A stretch of DNA of 64,000 nucleotides from Antedon mediterranea (GCF_964355755.1 NC_092675.1:10181312-10245311); one strand, 5' to 3'. Positions 31,522 through 43,672 are shown, counted from the first letter of the stretch. A program made the numbers and translations. The notes: generated by a model from the letters alone, not told the origin.

Positions 31522-31995
31522 TGTTCGGATTGAGTAAGGATGTTTTGATAATATGGACCTATAGTTGACCAGAAATTAAGTTATGTAAAAATCGTATCAA
31601 AGTTCCAGCTTGGAGTCAATTGTATAAAACCTTAAAAAGATATTTGAATCTGAAATATACACATAGGTCGTGCCAATTTCAATGGTAGGGGTGATTGAGG
31701 GAAGGGGTCGTCTGCACCACCTCAGTTCCATCATGGTTGGGGCTGAGGTAAGAAATGAAAACATGGACCTTTTAGTTGATACAATCGTATCAAACTTCTC
31801 AATTCTCTAACAATAATGTTGTTGTTTGTACTGTCTACTTTTAATTTATGGATAGGGAAAGTCACGCCGTCTCCACACACATAGACTTCCCAACTCATTA
31901 TGCTATAATACCAAATTTAAACTCTTGCAATATTTCACTTTAAAACTATACCCACTTTCTTTCTTGCTTGTGTGTAAAATTATGAAAATCTAAAG

Positions 31996-32777
31996 ACAAA
32001 TCAAATAAAACCGTTACTACAGTAGTATGACTATGTTATTATAAACCTAAAGGACATTTTTGTTGGATTTACTAATAATTTAAGAAGCAAGTAAATGAAT
32101 GAACCATCATACTACATCAGTGCGCATGTGATTTTAATTAAAACTAGTATCCTAAATATAGGTTTGTGAATAAAGATTACTATGCAACTAATTTACATTT
32201 TTTTTTTTTTTTTTTATTTATTTGGTATATTAAAAATACAGCCAATTAAAAAACGACAGTAAAGGACTGAAATAAATTGCATTACAAATATATAACAATT
32301 AGTTAAAATTTCTATAAAAATAGAAACATCCTATTAAAATTAAATATCGTACCATGAATTAAGAAAACATACAAAACATTCAGTTATTAAATATCTTAAA
32401 AATACAGGGGTACCAAATTACAACAAGGAACTAAATAAGGCCCATTGACTTAACAAAAAAAAAGCTAATTTGTATTAAAAAGATTCAATATAACTAAGTT
32501 TGTTGCATCAAACAGCTTATTGGAATGGAAGGAAACATTGGAACATCTGAACAAAACAAACCTAAGTTCTTTAGAATTAAATTATTAATTTTTAGTTTTA
32601 ATTAAAATCACATATGAATGATGTTTAAGGTCTACCGTGCAATGTCATAACAAACATGGTAAGCTTCTTAATTAGTATTAGCTATACATTATTATAAGTT
32701 AGTGATTCCAACAAAAAGGAGGACAGGTAAATAAACAATATCTATAATATAGTCATACTACGGTTACTTTGATTTGT
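31996..32777. mobile_element. Foldback element with ~170-bp inverted arms
   Basis: The left arm 31996-32160 (ACAAATCAAA, AGTAGTATGACTAT, TGTGATTTTAATTAAAACTA) is inverted at 32590-32777 with moderate identity and some indels. The interior includes a T tract at 32196-32218 and AT-rich sequence. No target duplication is visible. Confidence 0.55.
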
Positions 32778-33199
32778 TTTTATTGTTCAACTATGGTTTT
32801 AAAATATGTAACAGTATACTGTATAGCATTTGTCATTCATTTACCTGAATTTTTTAAAATTGTTAAACACTGATATAGTTTAGATCTGTAATTATAATAC
32901 TAAATATTAATAATGATCTTGGTGATGAGAGATTTAACTGTGATGTTATTCATTAAAATTAATAGAATTTCCTACTTAGGACTTCCGATACAAAGTATTC
33001 ATAGTATATACCATACTCAAACAACAGTCAATGATATTTTGATATTAAGCAAGACAATATTCGCTTGTTTTTAAAAATGTAAGTGTGCTCCACACAAAAA
33101 TGTTTGTACTAGCTATAGGTTAAATGTCAAAATAAGGTGTTTTTTTAACATTTTGTGTATTTCTGTTGTATTAGAGCAAAAATAATTATATATATTGCG

Positions 33200-33610
33200 A
33201 GTAATTTGAGACTAAAATTATAACTTTCTGACTAGTGGTAGCTGAGATATTGATATGGCCATTTTCTTGACCAATGGTCAAAAATAAAGTTTCACGGTCA
33301 TTTTTGGCAAAAGTTTACCATTAAAGTGAATAGAAATATGTATCTTCTGAGTATTTTGACACCAACTACGACCATATCTGCCTAACAATTTCTGAGATAT
33401 GAAAAGTGTGCTCTAAGCCAAAAATGTTTGTGCCGGCTAATGTCAAAGGTCAAAATTAAGGGTTTATTGACAGTTTATGATTTTTATTACATTAGAACAA
33501 ATATAAACATATACTTTGCGAGTAATTTGAGACCACAATTATCACTTTCTGACAAGTGGTAAATATTCATATGGCCAATTTCTTGACCAGTGGTCAGAAA
33601 AGGGGGTTCT
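33200..33610. repeat. Dispersed repeat of the 1081-1800 family
   Basis: TTTCTGACTAGTGGTAGCTG, GCAAAAGTTTACCATTA, TTTTGACACCAAC and ATGTCAAAGGTCAAAA recur in the family order. The segment from 33531 is repeated directly from 33819. Confidence 0.65.
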
Positions 33611-33639
33611 GTCCACTATGGCGCGCCAAGCTGTCATTT

Positions 33640-34500
33640 ATTCAAGAAATAGAGATATCTTAGTTTTTAATAGAGATATCTTAGTTTTAAATAGAGATAT
33701 TTTAGTTTTAAATAGAGATATCTCTATTAATAGAGATATCTTAGTTTTAAATAGAGATATCTCTATTTAAAACTAAGATATCTCTATTAAAAACTAAGAT
33801 ATCTCTATTAAAAACTAAGACCACAATTATCACTTTCTGACAAGTGGTTAATGAAATATTCATATGGCCAATTTCTTGACCAGTGGTCAGAAAAGGGGGT
33901 TCTGTCCACTATGGCGCGCCAAGCTGTCATTTATTCAAGAAATAGAGATATCTTAGTTTTTAATAGAGATATCTTAGTTTTAAATAGAGATATCTTAGTT
34001 TTAAATAGAGATATCTCTATTTAAAACTAAGATATCTTTCCGATTAATAGTATATTGTACAAAATAAGGACGGTTCAAAAGGACGATAGTCGGGTTCATT
34101 GCAATGAGTATCGACGTGTTCACGCTTAAATTTATTTTTCGTATAACAAACATGGAGATAACAATTATCTTCATCTACATCTTCTACTCCTCCCCACTGA
34201 CTGTGCTTGGAATAACACGTATTTTATAAACAATTTTCTAGGCATTGACCGCAAACCAGAGATATCTCTATTAATAGAGATATCTCTATTAATAGAGATA
34301 TCTCTATTAATAGAGATATCTCTATTAAAAACTAAGATATCTTAGTTTTTAATAGAGATATCTTAGTTTTTAATAGAGATATCTTAGTTTTAAATAGAGA
34401 TATCTCTATTAATAGAGATATCTTAGTTTAAAACTAAGATATCTTAGTTTTAAACTAAGATATCTTTATTTCCGAATAAATGACAGCTTGGCGCGCCATA
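33640..34500. repeat. AGATATCT palindrome array with direct and inverted copies
   Basis: Blocks at about 33645-33818, 33940-34042 and 34255-34470 consist of AATAGAGATATCTTAGTTTT, its reverse form AAAACTAAGATATCTCTATT and shorter AATAGAGATATCTCTATT units. The core AGATATCT is self-complementary. Flanks CTATGGCGCGCCAAGC (33615, 33910) appear inverted as GCTTGGCGCGCCATAG (34487). The 33531-33660 segment is duplicated at 33819-33950. Confidence 0.85.
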
Positions 34501-34830
34501 GTCCACTTTTGACAAAAGTTTTCCATTAGAGTGAATAGAAATATGGGTCTTCTGAGTAGTTTGGCACAAAAAATATTCCAATACACCTAGTAGTTACCAA
34601 GTTATGCACAGTTCTAACTTTGACCGTATTGACCTTTTGGCCGCTGTACTGACCAAGCATCCCAATTTGTTTTCGGCCAACAGCAAAAAATTGATTTGTA
34701 TTGATATAAGGAAGCAAAAAAACATTGTTAACATAGTTTGCTAGAGGGTTCACGTAAACCCTTTCTGGCTCCTCAACTAAAACAAAATAAATAAAACGTT
34801 ATAACATATACATATTAAATGAATTAATTA

Positions 34831-35540
34831 ACAAGGCCATATAGATGGCTGCAGTCGCGTGCTTAGTGTTTACCGACCGACCGACCAACCTACCAACTGA
34901 CCGAAATTACTGAACATGTTTAAAAATGTTGAAATGTTTAAAAACAGTTATATTTTTTTAATTTACACGTGCGTAGCCTGTCACTTTTGACGTGCTCTTA
35001 TAACGTAATTTCGAGTTGAAAAGTAAGTCAAGAAAACAGAAATCGGGCAAAAGAGTGCGCAATAACATTTAACGTGCAGTGCGCGCGCAAAAATCTGCGC
35101 ACTCATGTCAATTTTGTAAACGCTTAAAATTGCCTGAAACGTACTCTTATTTCATCGAAAATAAATTTTGAAAATTTTAAGCGCGTGTACGCATGCGTTA
35201 CATGCGCTACGCACGTTATTGTATTGCCATATGATGATTTATGCCCTGAAATTTATGAGTACCAAATTTTATTTAATTGTGATTCATGGTTGTGAAGATA
35301 TGATTACAAACGTGATTTCGTTAAATCGTGCGTTGACCGCGTAATTTTTTATTGCGCACCGTGAAAACATAACCACATCGATTCCTGGCCATAAGGAATA
35401 TACTGTGAACAATAGACTTAGCTAGATTAAACTGATATCAAGATAAGGTCAGAAAGCGATAAAACGCATAGTGATACCGGACCGACAGACAGACCGACCG
35501 ACCGACATAGTGAACTATAGAGTCGCTTCCACGCGACTAA
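34831..35540. repeat. Dispersed element with GACCGACC and AGTCGCG ends
   Basis: The left edge has GGCTGCAGTCGCGTGC then TTTACCGACCGACCGACC. The right edge has ACCGACCGACCGAC then AGAGTCGCTTCCACGCGACT. Reversed, the left edge matches the repeat-unit junction of the array at 51362-52112. Probably one full copy of that family. Confidence 0.55.
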
Positions 35541-35684
35541 AAATCACGAATAACCTCAGAATCAAATGTGATACAGGATTAATTATACCATAGCTAGGCC
35601 TACATATTAACGGATTCTGCTAAAAAAGGCAAGTAAATTAATTCACGATGTTTGTATTTTACCTTACCAGCTAGGCTTACAAAA

Positions 35685-35820
35685 CTAAGCCCAACTAAGC
35701 TGGGCCTAAACGGGCCTAAACTAAGCCCAACTAAGCTGGGCCTAAACGGGCCTAAACTAAGCCCAACTAAGCTGGGCCTAAACGGGCCTAAACTAAGCCC
35801 AACTAAGCTGGGCCTAAACG
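35685..35820. repeat. 36-bp minisatellite, 3.8 copies
   Basis: The unit starts CTAAGCCCAACTAAGCTGGG and ends CCTAAACGGGCCTAAA. Copies are essentially identical, implying recent expansion. Confidence 0.9.
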
Positions 35821-36077
35821 TCTAAGAGAGAACTTTCGAGCTACTTAGGTAGTGCATTGTTTTTCTCTTTTTATCATAATTAACCTTAATATAACGCACA
35901 TTTAAGGTTTAATGTTCTTAAAGTTATAAAATATGCAAAATGTTTACAAAACCTAAAAAATTGCAGGTCTAGTGTCTTTAACTAAAACATCGAGAGAAAA
36001 AAAGAGTACAGTAACTCCGATCTGCACTGCGAACGTGCATCAGACAGTGTGCTTTGCAAGTATGACTTCATGACGAA

Positions 36078-37217
36078 GTGCGAACAATCATCCTAAAATC
36101 AAAGAGTAAGTCATGTGAATTAGATCCTCTACCGACATGGCTCCTGAAGGAGTGCCTTGAGGAACTTCTGCCTTTGATAACAGCTATCGTCAATGCATCA
36201 CTACAGACGGGTTACGTTCCACGCGATTTTAAACATGCGCTTCTTAAACCTCTCATAAAGAAACGTAACCTAGATCCGGAAACTCTTAAGAACTATAGAC
36301 CTGTATCTAACTTACCATTCATGTCCAAAATCCTTGAAAAAGTTGTTGACGCAAGCCTAGAAGAACACATTGTAATTAATGGCGTTCATGAGTGCAATCA
36401 GTCGGCATGCAGGAAATTTCACTCAACGGAGACTGCCCTTCTGAAGGTCTAAAGTGACATTATCACGTCTCTAGACAAGGGTTACGCTTCTGCGCTTATA
36501 CTACTTGACCTTTCAGCCGCCTTTGATACGATCGACCATCAGACACTACTTCAACGGCTTTATCATCATTTTGGAGTACGTGGAAATGCCCTAGCATGGA
36601 TTTCATCTTATCTGAAGGATCGTTATCAATCAGTTTTCATTAATAATGCGCGTTCGAATCCACTTCCCCTTAAATATGGAGTACCGCAAGGATCGGTCCT
36701 TGGACCGAAGTTTTATTCGATGTACACAAAGCCCATTGGAGACATCGTTCGGCGACATGGACTCGGCTACCAGTTGTATGCGGATGATACGCAAATGTAC
36801 GTTTCTTTTCGCCCAAATGACAAGTCAGAAATACAATCTGCTCTAATTTCGATGGAAAAATGTGTTTCAGATGTCAAGGTATGGATGACCCAAAACATAC
36901 TGAAATTAAATGAAGGAAAAACGGAAGTGATACTCTTTTCGTCACGGTACACTAAGACCAGTATAAATTTGGACGTGAATGTCGGAAACATAGTTCTAAA
37001 ACCAACGTCGACTGTGAGAGACCTCGGAGTAATATTCGACAAACATCTTACTATGGATTCACATGTACAATCGATCTCGAGGCAGTGTTATATGCACTTA
37101 CGTAATATCTCTCATATCCGACGTCATCTAACATATGATGCCACGAAATCATTGATACAACTACAACTACAACTATTGATAAATTACAAAAAGTCCAGAA
37201 TACGGCAGCGCGAATAA
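36078..37217 (+). pseudogene. LINE reverse transcriptase, one stop
   Basis: A single frame runs across one TAA (36450-36452). Blocks in order are [66 protein letters not shown] and LNEGKTEVILFSS. YADD and the first catalytic Asp are present. The frame then collapses at 37165-37190, where a CAACTA-rich stretch replaces the usual Y-x-NSLLYGLP segment, indicating an internal deletion. Confidence 0.85.
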
Positions 37218-37585
37218 TTACGAAAACCTGTAAATATGAGCACATTACACCTATTTTAAAGGAGCTCCATTGGCTACCGGTGCAGGCACGCATAAAGTAT
37301 AAGTTACTTGTACACACCTTCAAGGCATTGCATGATCAGGAGCCGACTTACATCAATGATATGCTGAAGGTTTATCAACCAAATAGGCCATTACGATCAC
37401 AGGATTCTTTTACTTTATGTGTTCCTAGAGTTAAAACTAAATCGTATGGTGAAAGGTGTTTCATGAAGGCCGCGCCGACTCTATGGAATGCTCTTCCATA
37501 CCAGCTCCGCAGTGCTTCTTCCTTGAACATTTTTATGGGGGAACTTAAAACACACTTATTTGTGTCATACTACAACAATGATTGA
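37195..37585 (+). pseudogene. LINE carboxy-terminal segment, shifted frame
   Basis: In another frame the element continues LQKVQNTAARIITKTCK, HWLPVQARIKYKLLVHTFKA, RSQDSFTLCVPRVKTKSYG and TLWNALPYQLRSASSLNIF, to the stop near 37585. This is the ordinary carboxy end of the same polypeptide, separated by the deletion noted upstream. Confidence 0.8.
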
Positions 37586-37689
37586 TTTCAATTTGAATAT
37601 AGTATATTGATGCCTATTTTTGTAATCTTGTATTTTTCTACTGCAATTTGTTTGGTCAATTACTGTGCAATAATATTTTTAATCAATTT

Positions 37690-38033
37690 AATTAAAATTA
37701 AAAAAAATAAATTAAATAAATAAATAAATAAATAAATAAATTAAATAATAATTAATATGTAAATAAATTGTATTTTTGTAATCGTAGTTTAAGAAATTCC
37801 GACCTATTTTGTATATCGTTCATTTTATTTTTCTATTTTATGCGATTTTAATTAATGTACAGTAAGAATATTTATAACTTAGTTTAAGAAAATCTTATTT
37901 CGAATAATTTGAGGTTACTTTTGTAATTATTGCTTATGATGTTTGTCTTTATGATGTGAAGCGCCTTTGAGCATGAGTTTTCATGAAAAGGGCGCTATAG
38001 AAATCTGGTAAATAAATAAAAATAAATAAATGA
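37690..38033. repeat. LINE 3' UTR with (AAAT)n tracts
   Basis: AAATAAATAAATAAATAAAT at about 37710-37740 and a terminal AAATAAATAAA tail at 38008-38030 surround the conserved GGCGCTATAGAAATC end. Confidence 0.75.
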
Positions 38034-38339
38034 GTTCAGGCATGACTCATGAATATTTATGATATATGCACGGCCTCTATAGTTTCTGCCTTAATCTAAT
38101 AAATAGGAAAAAAATATGCTTCCCGATCTCGATAGTGGCTGTTCAAACTCTCCGCGGCGCATGTGTCCGTTAAGGGGCGCAGCCACATATAAGTCCTTTG
38201 ATCCTTGGACGTACTAGCTGTACCATACTCATGCTCAGATATACCACAGTTGCTTTGTAACCAGTATCATTGTCCATGTGATTTGACTAGCAACAAAAGG
38301 GTCTTGTGAACCAGCCAGCCACGCGCGTCTAATGCCTTT

Positions 38340-38521
38340 TGTTTCGTAAAGCCCATTTCACACCATGCGTATAATTTTCGACAAACAATAATTTGTAAAA
38401 TTCAATATTAAAGCGTCTGTCTCGTACCTATGCGTAATATTTAAATTTCTCTTCTTCTGAACTGTGTTCACCAGTGACTGCAGTATTTATTTAGTTGAGC
38501 TTTCAGATTATGTCTGGCTAG
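38340..38521 (+). promoter_or_regulatory. Probable non-coding first exon of the Ig receptor
   Basis: The segment ends TATGTCTGGCTAG before GTGAGTAATT, a strong donor after 38521. The acceptor TTATTCTGGGTTTCAG ends at 39341, so an 820-bp intron would bring this leader to the Ig-receptor exon. The transcription start is not determined. Confidence 0.45.
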
Positions 38522-39341
38522 GTGAGTAATTATAAAATATTCTTTAATATTTTACAAATTATTTAAAGTTGTGAAATAAACGAAAGGAGCTTATCATCTT
38601 ATGTTGGATTGTTTATGTTATGAATATTTAATGATTACGAAAATGATAAGATCGTATCATTCCAAGTCAAACATAAATCTATCTGTATCTATCTTACAGT
38701 CCACGTTCGAATTAGGACTTAGATAGAGGGGATTCCATGTTTCTTACAATGTTCTTCCTTGCGTTGGCCTACATCTTATCTACACTATCAAACTAGTTTA
38801 ACAAAAAAAAGTGTGACGTACCCAAATATGGTAGTGAATTGACGCAATCCTGTCCATATGGTTATGAGCACATCATATTTCTTTTCACATACAGGCAGAG
38901 CTTTAAAATATTATTTTAAGAGCAAGGGTACTGAGCGATGAATAATTTACGTAGTTAGTAGTGATGTATGATCGTCCGTATCACGATTATTAACGTTGTG
39001 GTGCTTCCTTACATATTATAGATTTATGAAGTAATTATTCATTCCATACCGTAATTACAGTAGGCCACATACTACCTCGCCATCACTAACTAGAAAGTGT
39101 TTGGTGTGATGACACATAACAAGTATACATTTGGCTTTATAATATCCCTCCCATTTTGGTTTCAGACTACTAAAATCCAAATGCGTAGTTCTAAACACCA
39201 ACATATTTGTGGCGTAAGGTAAACTATAATCACTATAATTATGCTTTATGCTGTGAAATATAAGGGTTATACATATGCAAAATACATATTAATAACATTA
39301 TTTGAATTTTAAAACAATGATTGTTTTATTCTGGGTTTCAG

Positions 39342-40830
39342 ACGCTAACGAAGTTATGATAGAGACTGTTCCAAACTGCGTGTCAAAGTCAACATGCTGA
39401 AATTAAACATGTCGCTCTAATTTGATATCTGGGTGTATTATTTCTAAATAAGTGTTTATACAGATATGGCTATAAGTAAAGCTATACAGCAACAGAACAG
39501 ACGTAGGATTCGTATAGGACATTCATCGACGTTCGTGATAAAAATGAAGTTGGTTTTTGCAGCCATGACACTTGCAATTGTTTATGTACAATCCGGCGTA
39601 ATAGTTCAGGGACCACAAAGCATTACAGTTATCGAAGGAGATACTGTGATACTCTCGTGTAGAGCTGATGGTTTAGATGAAACATCAGGCCAAGCTGTTA
39701 TTTGGGAAGAGACAAGCTCACATCCAACCATCAGCCATAATCGGCAGATTGTCAGAGAGGAGAAAATGAACAGATTTTCAATTGTAGGTAACGAGACAAA
39801 TGGTGAATACAATCTTCAGATAACATCAGTCATTCCCGAAGATAACGGAATATATTCATGTTCTGTTTTTCGAGGTTCGAGCACAAATGCGTCAGCATTT
39901 CTTACAGTTCTGTATCCTCCATCCAATAAGTATCCTGTGTGCTTTCCGCTTGAAAATAAATTACAGTTTACAGAAATCGAGATGTTGTCGATCGTTTGCA
40001 AAACGGGAATATCGTATCCACCAGCAAACGTATCGTGGATGAACGCTAATAGCCAAGTCATTAACGATACAAATGTGGTATTGATCGGCGACGAATACAT
40101 TGTGTCTCATAAAGAAGTAATTTACAATTACCACGACGGAGCTTCATTTACTTGCTCTGTATCACATCCACTGTGGTCTAAACCAAAAAACTGTTCAATA
40201 GGTCCATTGTACATTCTCTACCGACCATTGATAACAATATCAGTGCAAATGACAACCGCCAATGTCGAATTAAAATGTGTAGCTATTGGAAACCCGTCAA
40301 CATTCACGTATAAGTGGGTGGTGTTCTTGGGCAATCAGACGTCACCACAAGTCTACTTTAAAAAGTTAGATATTATGAGTGAAACTGACAGTCTAATACT
40401 ACAGAGAACGGATTATTATAGCGCCGAACTAGTCGTTGAATGTTCAGCTAGAAACTCAGAAGGAGAAGGACGAACAAATGCTACCATCATGCTATCCTCA
40501 TCTCATTGTCGAGGTAGTACAACTAAGATTATAGATGTGTGTCGAACCATATCAGTTCCGACTATTTGTGTATTGGTCATTCTCATTATTTTATCTTTGA
40601 TAGCCATTGTATTCCTAATTATGAAGATACAAAAGCTAAGAAAGAGCGCCGCAAAGACTGATGTATCAAACGTAAGCTCGAGGGTGGAAATGAAACGGAA
40701 AGGTAACAACGGTGTTTATGTTACACTAACTGAATCGATCGAAAACTTGGAAAGAATTTGATACCAACATTAAACTAAATTCATTCATTTATCAATGGTA
40801 ACCACTTAAACGAAAAGTCAACAAAATAAA
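39342..40830 (+). other. Ig receptor last exon with polyadenylation signal
   Basis: Acceptor TTATTCTGGGTTTCAG ends at 39341. The exon has about 200 nt of 5' UTR with upstream stops, the whole coding sequence, and AATAAA at 40825-40830, 65 nt after the stop. Confidence 0.55.
39544..40761 (+). CDS. Type I membrane protein with three Ig-like domains
   Basis: I choose ATG 39544 because MKLVFAAMTLAIVYVQS is a typical signal peptide. An in-frame ATG at 39466 would add 26 polar, arginine-rich residues ahead of it. The mature protein (405 residues with signal) has Ig1 with Cys39, Trp54 and DNGIYSC (Cys106), Ig2 with Cys152, Trp165 and Cys204, and Ig3 with Cys245, Trp258 and Cys300. Several N-glycosylation sequons follow (NET, NAS, NVS, NCS, NQT, NAT). 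A membrane helix (SVPTICVLVILIILSLIAIV) and a basic 45-residue tail with GVYVTLTE come last. A surface adhesion or recognition role is likely from the architecture; the ligand is unknown. The Ig domains lie in one exon, unlike most animal Ig genes, which hints at a retro-copied or lineage-specific family. Confidence 0.85.
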   Translation: MKLVFAAMTLAIVYVQSGVIVQGPQSITVIEGDTVILSCRADGLDETSGQAVIWEETSSHPTISHNRQIVREEKMNRFSIVGNETNGEYNLQITSVIPEDNGIYSCSVFRGSSTNASAFLTVLYPPSNKYPVCFPLENKLQFTEIEMLSIVCKTGISYPPANVSWMNANSQVINDTNVVLIGDEYIVSHKEVIYNYHDGASFTCSVSHPLWSKPKNCSIGPLYILYRPLITISVQMTTANVELKCVAIGNPSTFTYKWVVFLGNQTSPQVYFKKLDIMSETDSLILQRTDYYSAELVVECSARNSEGEGRTNATIMLSSSHCRGSTTKIIDVCRTISVPTICVLVILIILSLIAIVFLIMKIQKLRKSAAKTDVSNVSSRVEMKRKGNNGVYVTLTESIENLERI

Positions 40831-42040
40831 AAGATGAAATTTAAATTAATGAATGTTTTTATCTATTTATATAATTGTATACGTAGAAACTGTACATAAT
40901 TGAAGTAAATTAGAGGAGTCTTTTAGATACAATTCTTCAATCGTCTCTCTTTGATCAAGATTTAACAGTTTGATTGTGGCAATGTAAATCATCCAATGAT
41001 CAACCTGCCTTTATTAAGCTCTAAACTATGTGTCATTTAAGTAATCATAAATAATTATTAGTATTATTGATTGTTACTCTACGAATATTAGCAAAATAGC
41101 AATACCTCCAAAACATCAATAATGAATTATCTGTAAACGTACTAGAATCGATTATTCTTTCTTATCATCATTTTGTTGTTAGGTTCAATTTATACAAGAA
41201 AATTCTCTTCCACTAAACACAATTCTAATTTAATCATAGGCCTATACGTTATACAAGAATATTTAAGTTTCGCACGACAATCGTATTAGAAGTTAACGAA
41301 AGCGTTATATTAATATTATCAATATAAACAAATACACATTGTACCATTATAATAAAATTAAAATATTCGAATATACAAGGTACTAAACAGGTATAAATCT
41401 AGAATTATTAGTAAAAAACCTTATAAACGAATGAGAAATATTGCTCATACATTCTAAGTTACATGAAGCTTAGTCATTATGAAACTTTACCCACTTTCTA
41501 AGATTTATATTACAAATGTGTCGCTTTATATTCTTATATTATAATATAACATAACAAAAAGAGGGGAGTAAAAGCATATCAACTATGTCAATTTAGGTAG
41601 TAACTTGCATAATAAACATGATTGTTATTGCTAACGCATGTTCATTGACTTATGGGATTTATGTTGTGTATAATGGAGAAATATTTGGGCTTTATTAACC
41701 TACGCACAGATTAGACCAATGTATCATTATCTAATTTTTAATTTCAATTCCTACTGTATATAATAGAAATGTTTTATTTTAAGGTCTGTTACCCATTTTT
41801 GTTTTATAAGTGTCAGGCCTATGACCTATTAAGGCCGTTTATAGGCCCCATATGAAGTTTTAAGGCCCGTTTTTATGCCCATTTTTAACATGATGTCCGT
41901 ACGCACGATAATCGAGGACGATAAGTAGATAAATATATACATCTATATAGAAAACAGGAGCTGATATTGACAAGGTGAATAACGACGCAAGCCTTCGCAT
42001 TTTGGTCACGTATCACCCGAATAGTCGAATAGTCGTGAAC
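40831..42040. other. Intergenic stretch, nothing recognised
   Basis: AT-rich. A small patch at 41810-41885 repeats AGGCC words (AAGGCCGTTTATAGGCCCC). No gene is supported. Confidence 0.4.
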
Positions 42041-42049
42041 ACGATTTTA

Positions 42050-42378
42050 CATTAAATCGCCGCCACAAACGCTGGGGGCGTTTCAATCGATGAATATGAA
42101 ATATTAATACGGACAGAAGGATACGATTTTGCATTATTACTGCAAGTTAAAAGTAAATGAACATTTTGTTTTCTTGCATGCATTCTTGAATTACATGTAA
42201 ATCTTTGTACTGGGAAGCTCTTATACTGTTTGTTTAAAATTGAAATTTGATTGAAGCTAACAAGGCCGGCATCCTGAATAAAAGGGTGTTGCAGCTACAC
42301 GGACGAATGTAAAAGAAGCAAAGACGGGCAGGAATTCACTGAGAGATGTAGTCTTAACCAATCCATGTTAACAATTCG
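42050..42378 (+). promoter_or_regulatory. Possible non-coding first exon
   Basis: A CpG-containing patch at 42000-42120 is followed by a GC-richer stretch from 42260 that ends CATGTTAACAATTCG before GTAAGTTGAA (exon end 42378). No long frame is open, so it would be 5' UTR. The nearest downstream exon candidate is 43673-43785. Confidence 0.3.
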
Positions 42379-42399
42379 GTAAGTTGAACATATTAAGTG

Positions 42400-43660
42400 T
42401 AATGTTTTACTATGCATAACCATTTGTATATTAATTGTTTGTTATGATTTATTAGCAAAATCAATGTTCAAGATTTTTAATTGAGAGGATAAATCGTAGT
42501 GAAGACAATTGCTGCTAATAACAAAAAGTGATGCTGAAAATTTGTATGGAAATTTGTTTCAATATTGAAAAAGAAAAAATGATGATGATCACTTAGAATA
42601 AATATTCCTTATTAGTCAATGATGCTGTGGCTAGAGTTGTCAGTGTTCCTTAATGATTGGTCGAGCATAAAAGAATGATTGATAAGGGAAAAATGAAATA
42701 TATGTATGATATTAACCGTGATGATTACAAAAATGACATTCATCGAATAAACTATTATAAACAGATTTAGTTAAATCAAGTATTATACAGATTTATAAAA
42801 CAAATTTAAGGAGATTTGTTTGTTATGAATAGTATATTGTACTTGTTTTAGTAAACCAATCAGTTTAAAGCAATTGAACATAAGCATCAACATGCGGAAT
42901 TCCATTTGTAATATTGAATAATACCGTAGAATTGGACTTTTGACTTTTCTTTATATATTAAATATTTGATGTAAATTATTGCAATATACTGTCAGACAGT
43001 CGTTTTATTAGAACTTCACTAAGCGTAATTCTAAACAAGTTCAATTATACAGTTACATCACTGCATATATTCATTTGTTGTAAACCCGTCTTATAGTGAG
43101 ACAGTCGACAGTCAGCAATATCCTATAGTAAACATATATCTGAAGAAGTTTAATAAGAAATGTTATACTGCTTAATGGTGTATGTTGTAAATTATTCGAG
43201 TATGATATAAAGTAACAGTCGCAACATATTGTTTAATATACACATACTAAACAAATTTAATTAGATTCGATTTATTTATTTCCTCATGAAAATGTGTTTG
43301 CTTTTATTTTTGCAAAACTTCCAATAAATATTACTTGTTATACAAATTATAATTTGCAGGAGAGGCATTCATAAAATATTATTATATCACGACGTTCCTA
43401 CTTAACAGTGTCAATTTACAGTGATTGTGTGTGTAATTAAAGATGTTTGAAATTAATTGGTCAGATGTTTTGCCCTCTCTGGCGTAAATTGTACTTAGGC
43501 CTAAATTACATTTTGAGAAACTTGCAGGTCACTGTTGATAAAAAAAATTTAAAAACCGTCAGGCTTCGTTGCTTGATACACAAATTCATTGTTTGCCTAC
43601 AAACATTGGCCTAAGAGGACCGTAGGCCAGGTTACGGCTTTCGCTCTCTGCGTTTAAATT
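42400..43660. other. Intergenic or intronic stretch
   Basis: No exon or repeat is recognised; strongly AT-rich. Confidence 0.4.
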
Positions 43661-43672
43661 AAAATATTGCAG

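Larger units (their letters stand above)
36066..38033 (+). mobile_element. 5'-truncated CR1/jockey-like LINE, nearly intact RT
   Basis: It starts inside the pre-reverse-transcriptase linker and ends after GGGCGCTATAGAAATCTGG in a (AAAT)-rich tail, so it has the usual 5' truncation and complete 3' end. The endonuclease is absent. Flanks are the split parts of the inverted-repeat structure around it, which it probably interrupted. Confidence 0.8.
30277..38110. repeat. Long inverted-repeat structure with nested insertions
   Basis: The outer 65 bp at 30277-30345 (GGTTAAGGCAGAAACTATAG and flanks) is inverted at 38045-38108. The next arm, 30471-30745, is inverted at 34513-34781 with high identity. 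On the right the two parts are pushed apart by about 3.25 kb containing a LINE and two other repeats, so the symmetrical element may once have ended near 34.8 kb plus the 65-bp tip. Interior holds a SINE, a foldback and the AGATATCT array. Confidence 0.6.

Noticed and set aside
33640-34490. CRISPR-like array
   Set aside because: There are no spacers of constant length; units are self-complementary and directly joined, in animal DNA.
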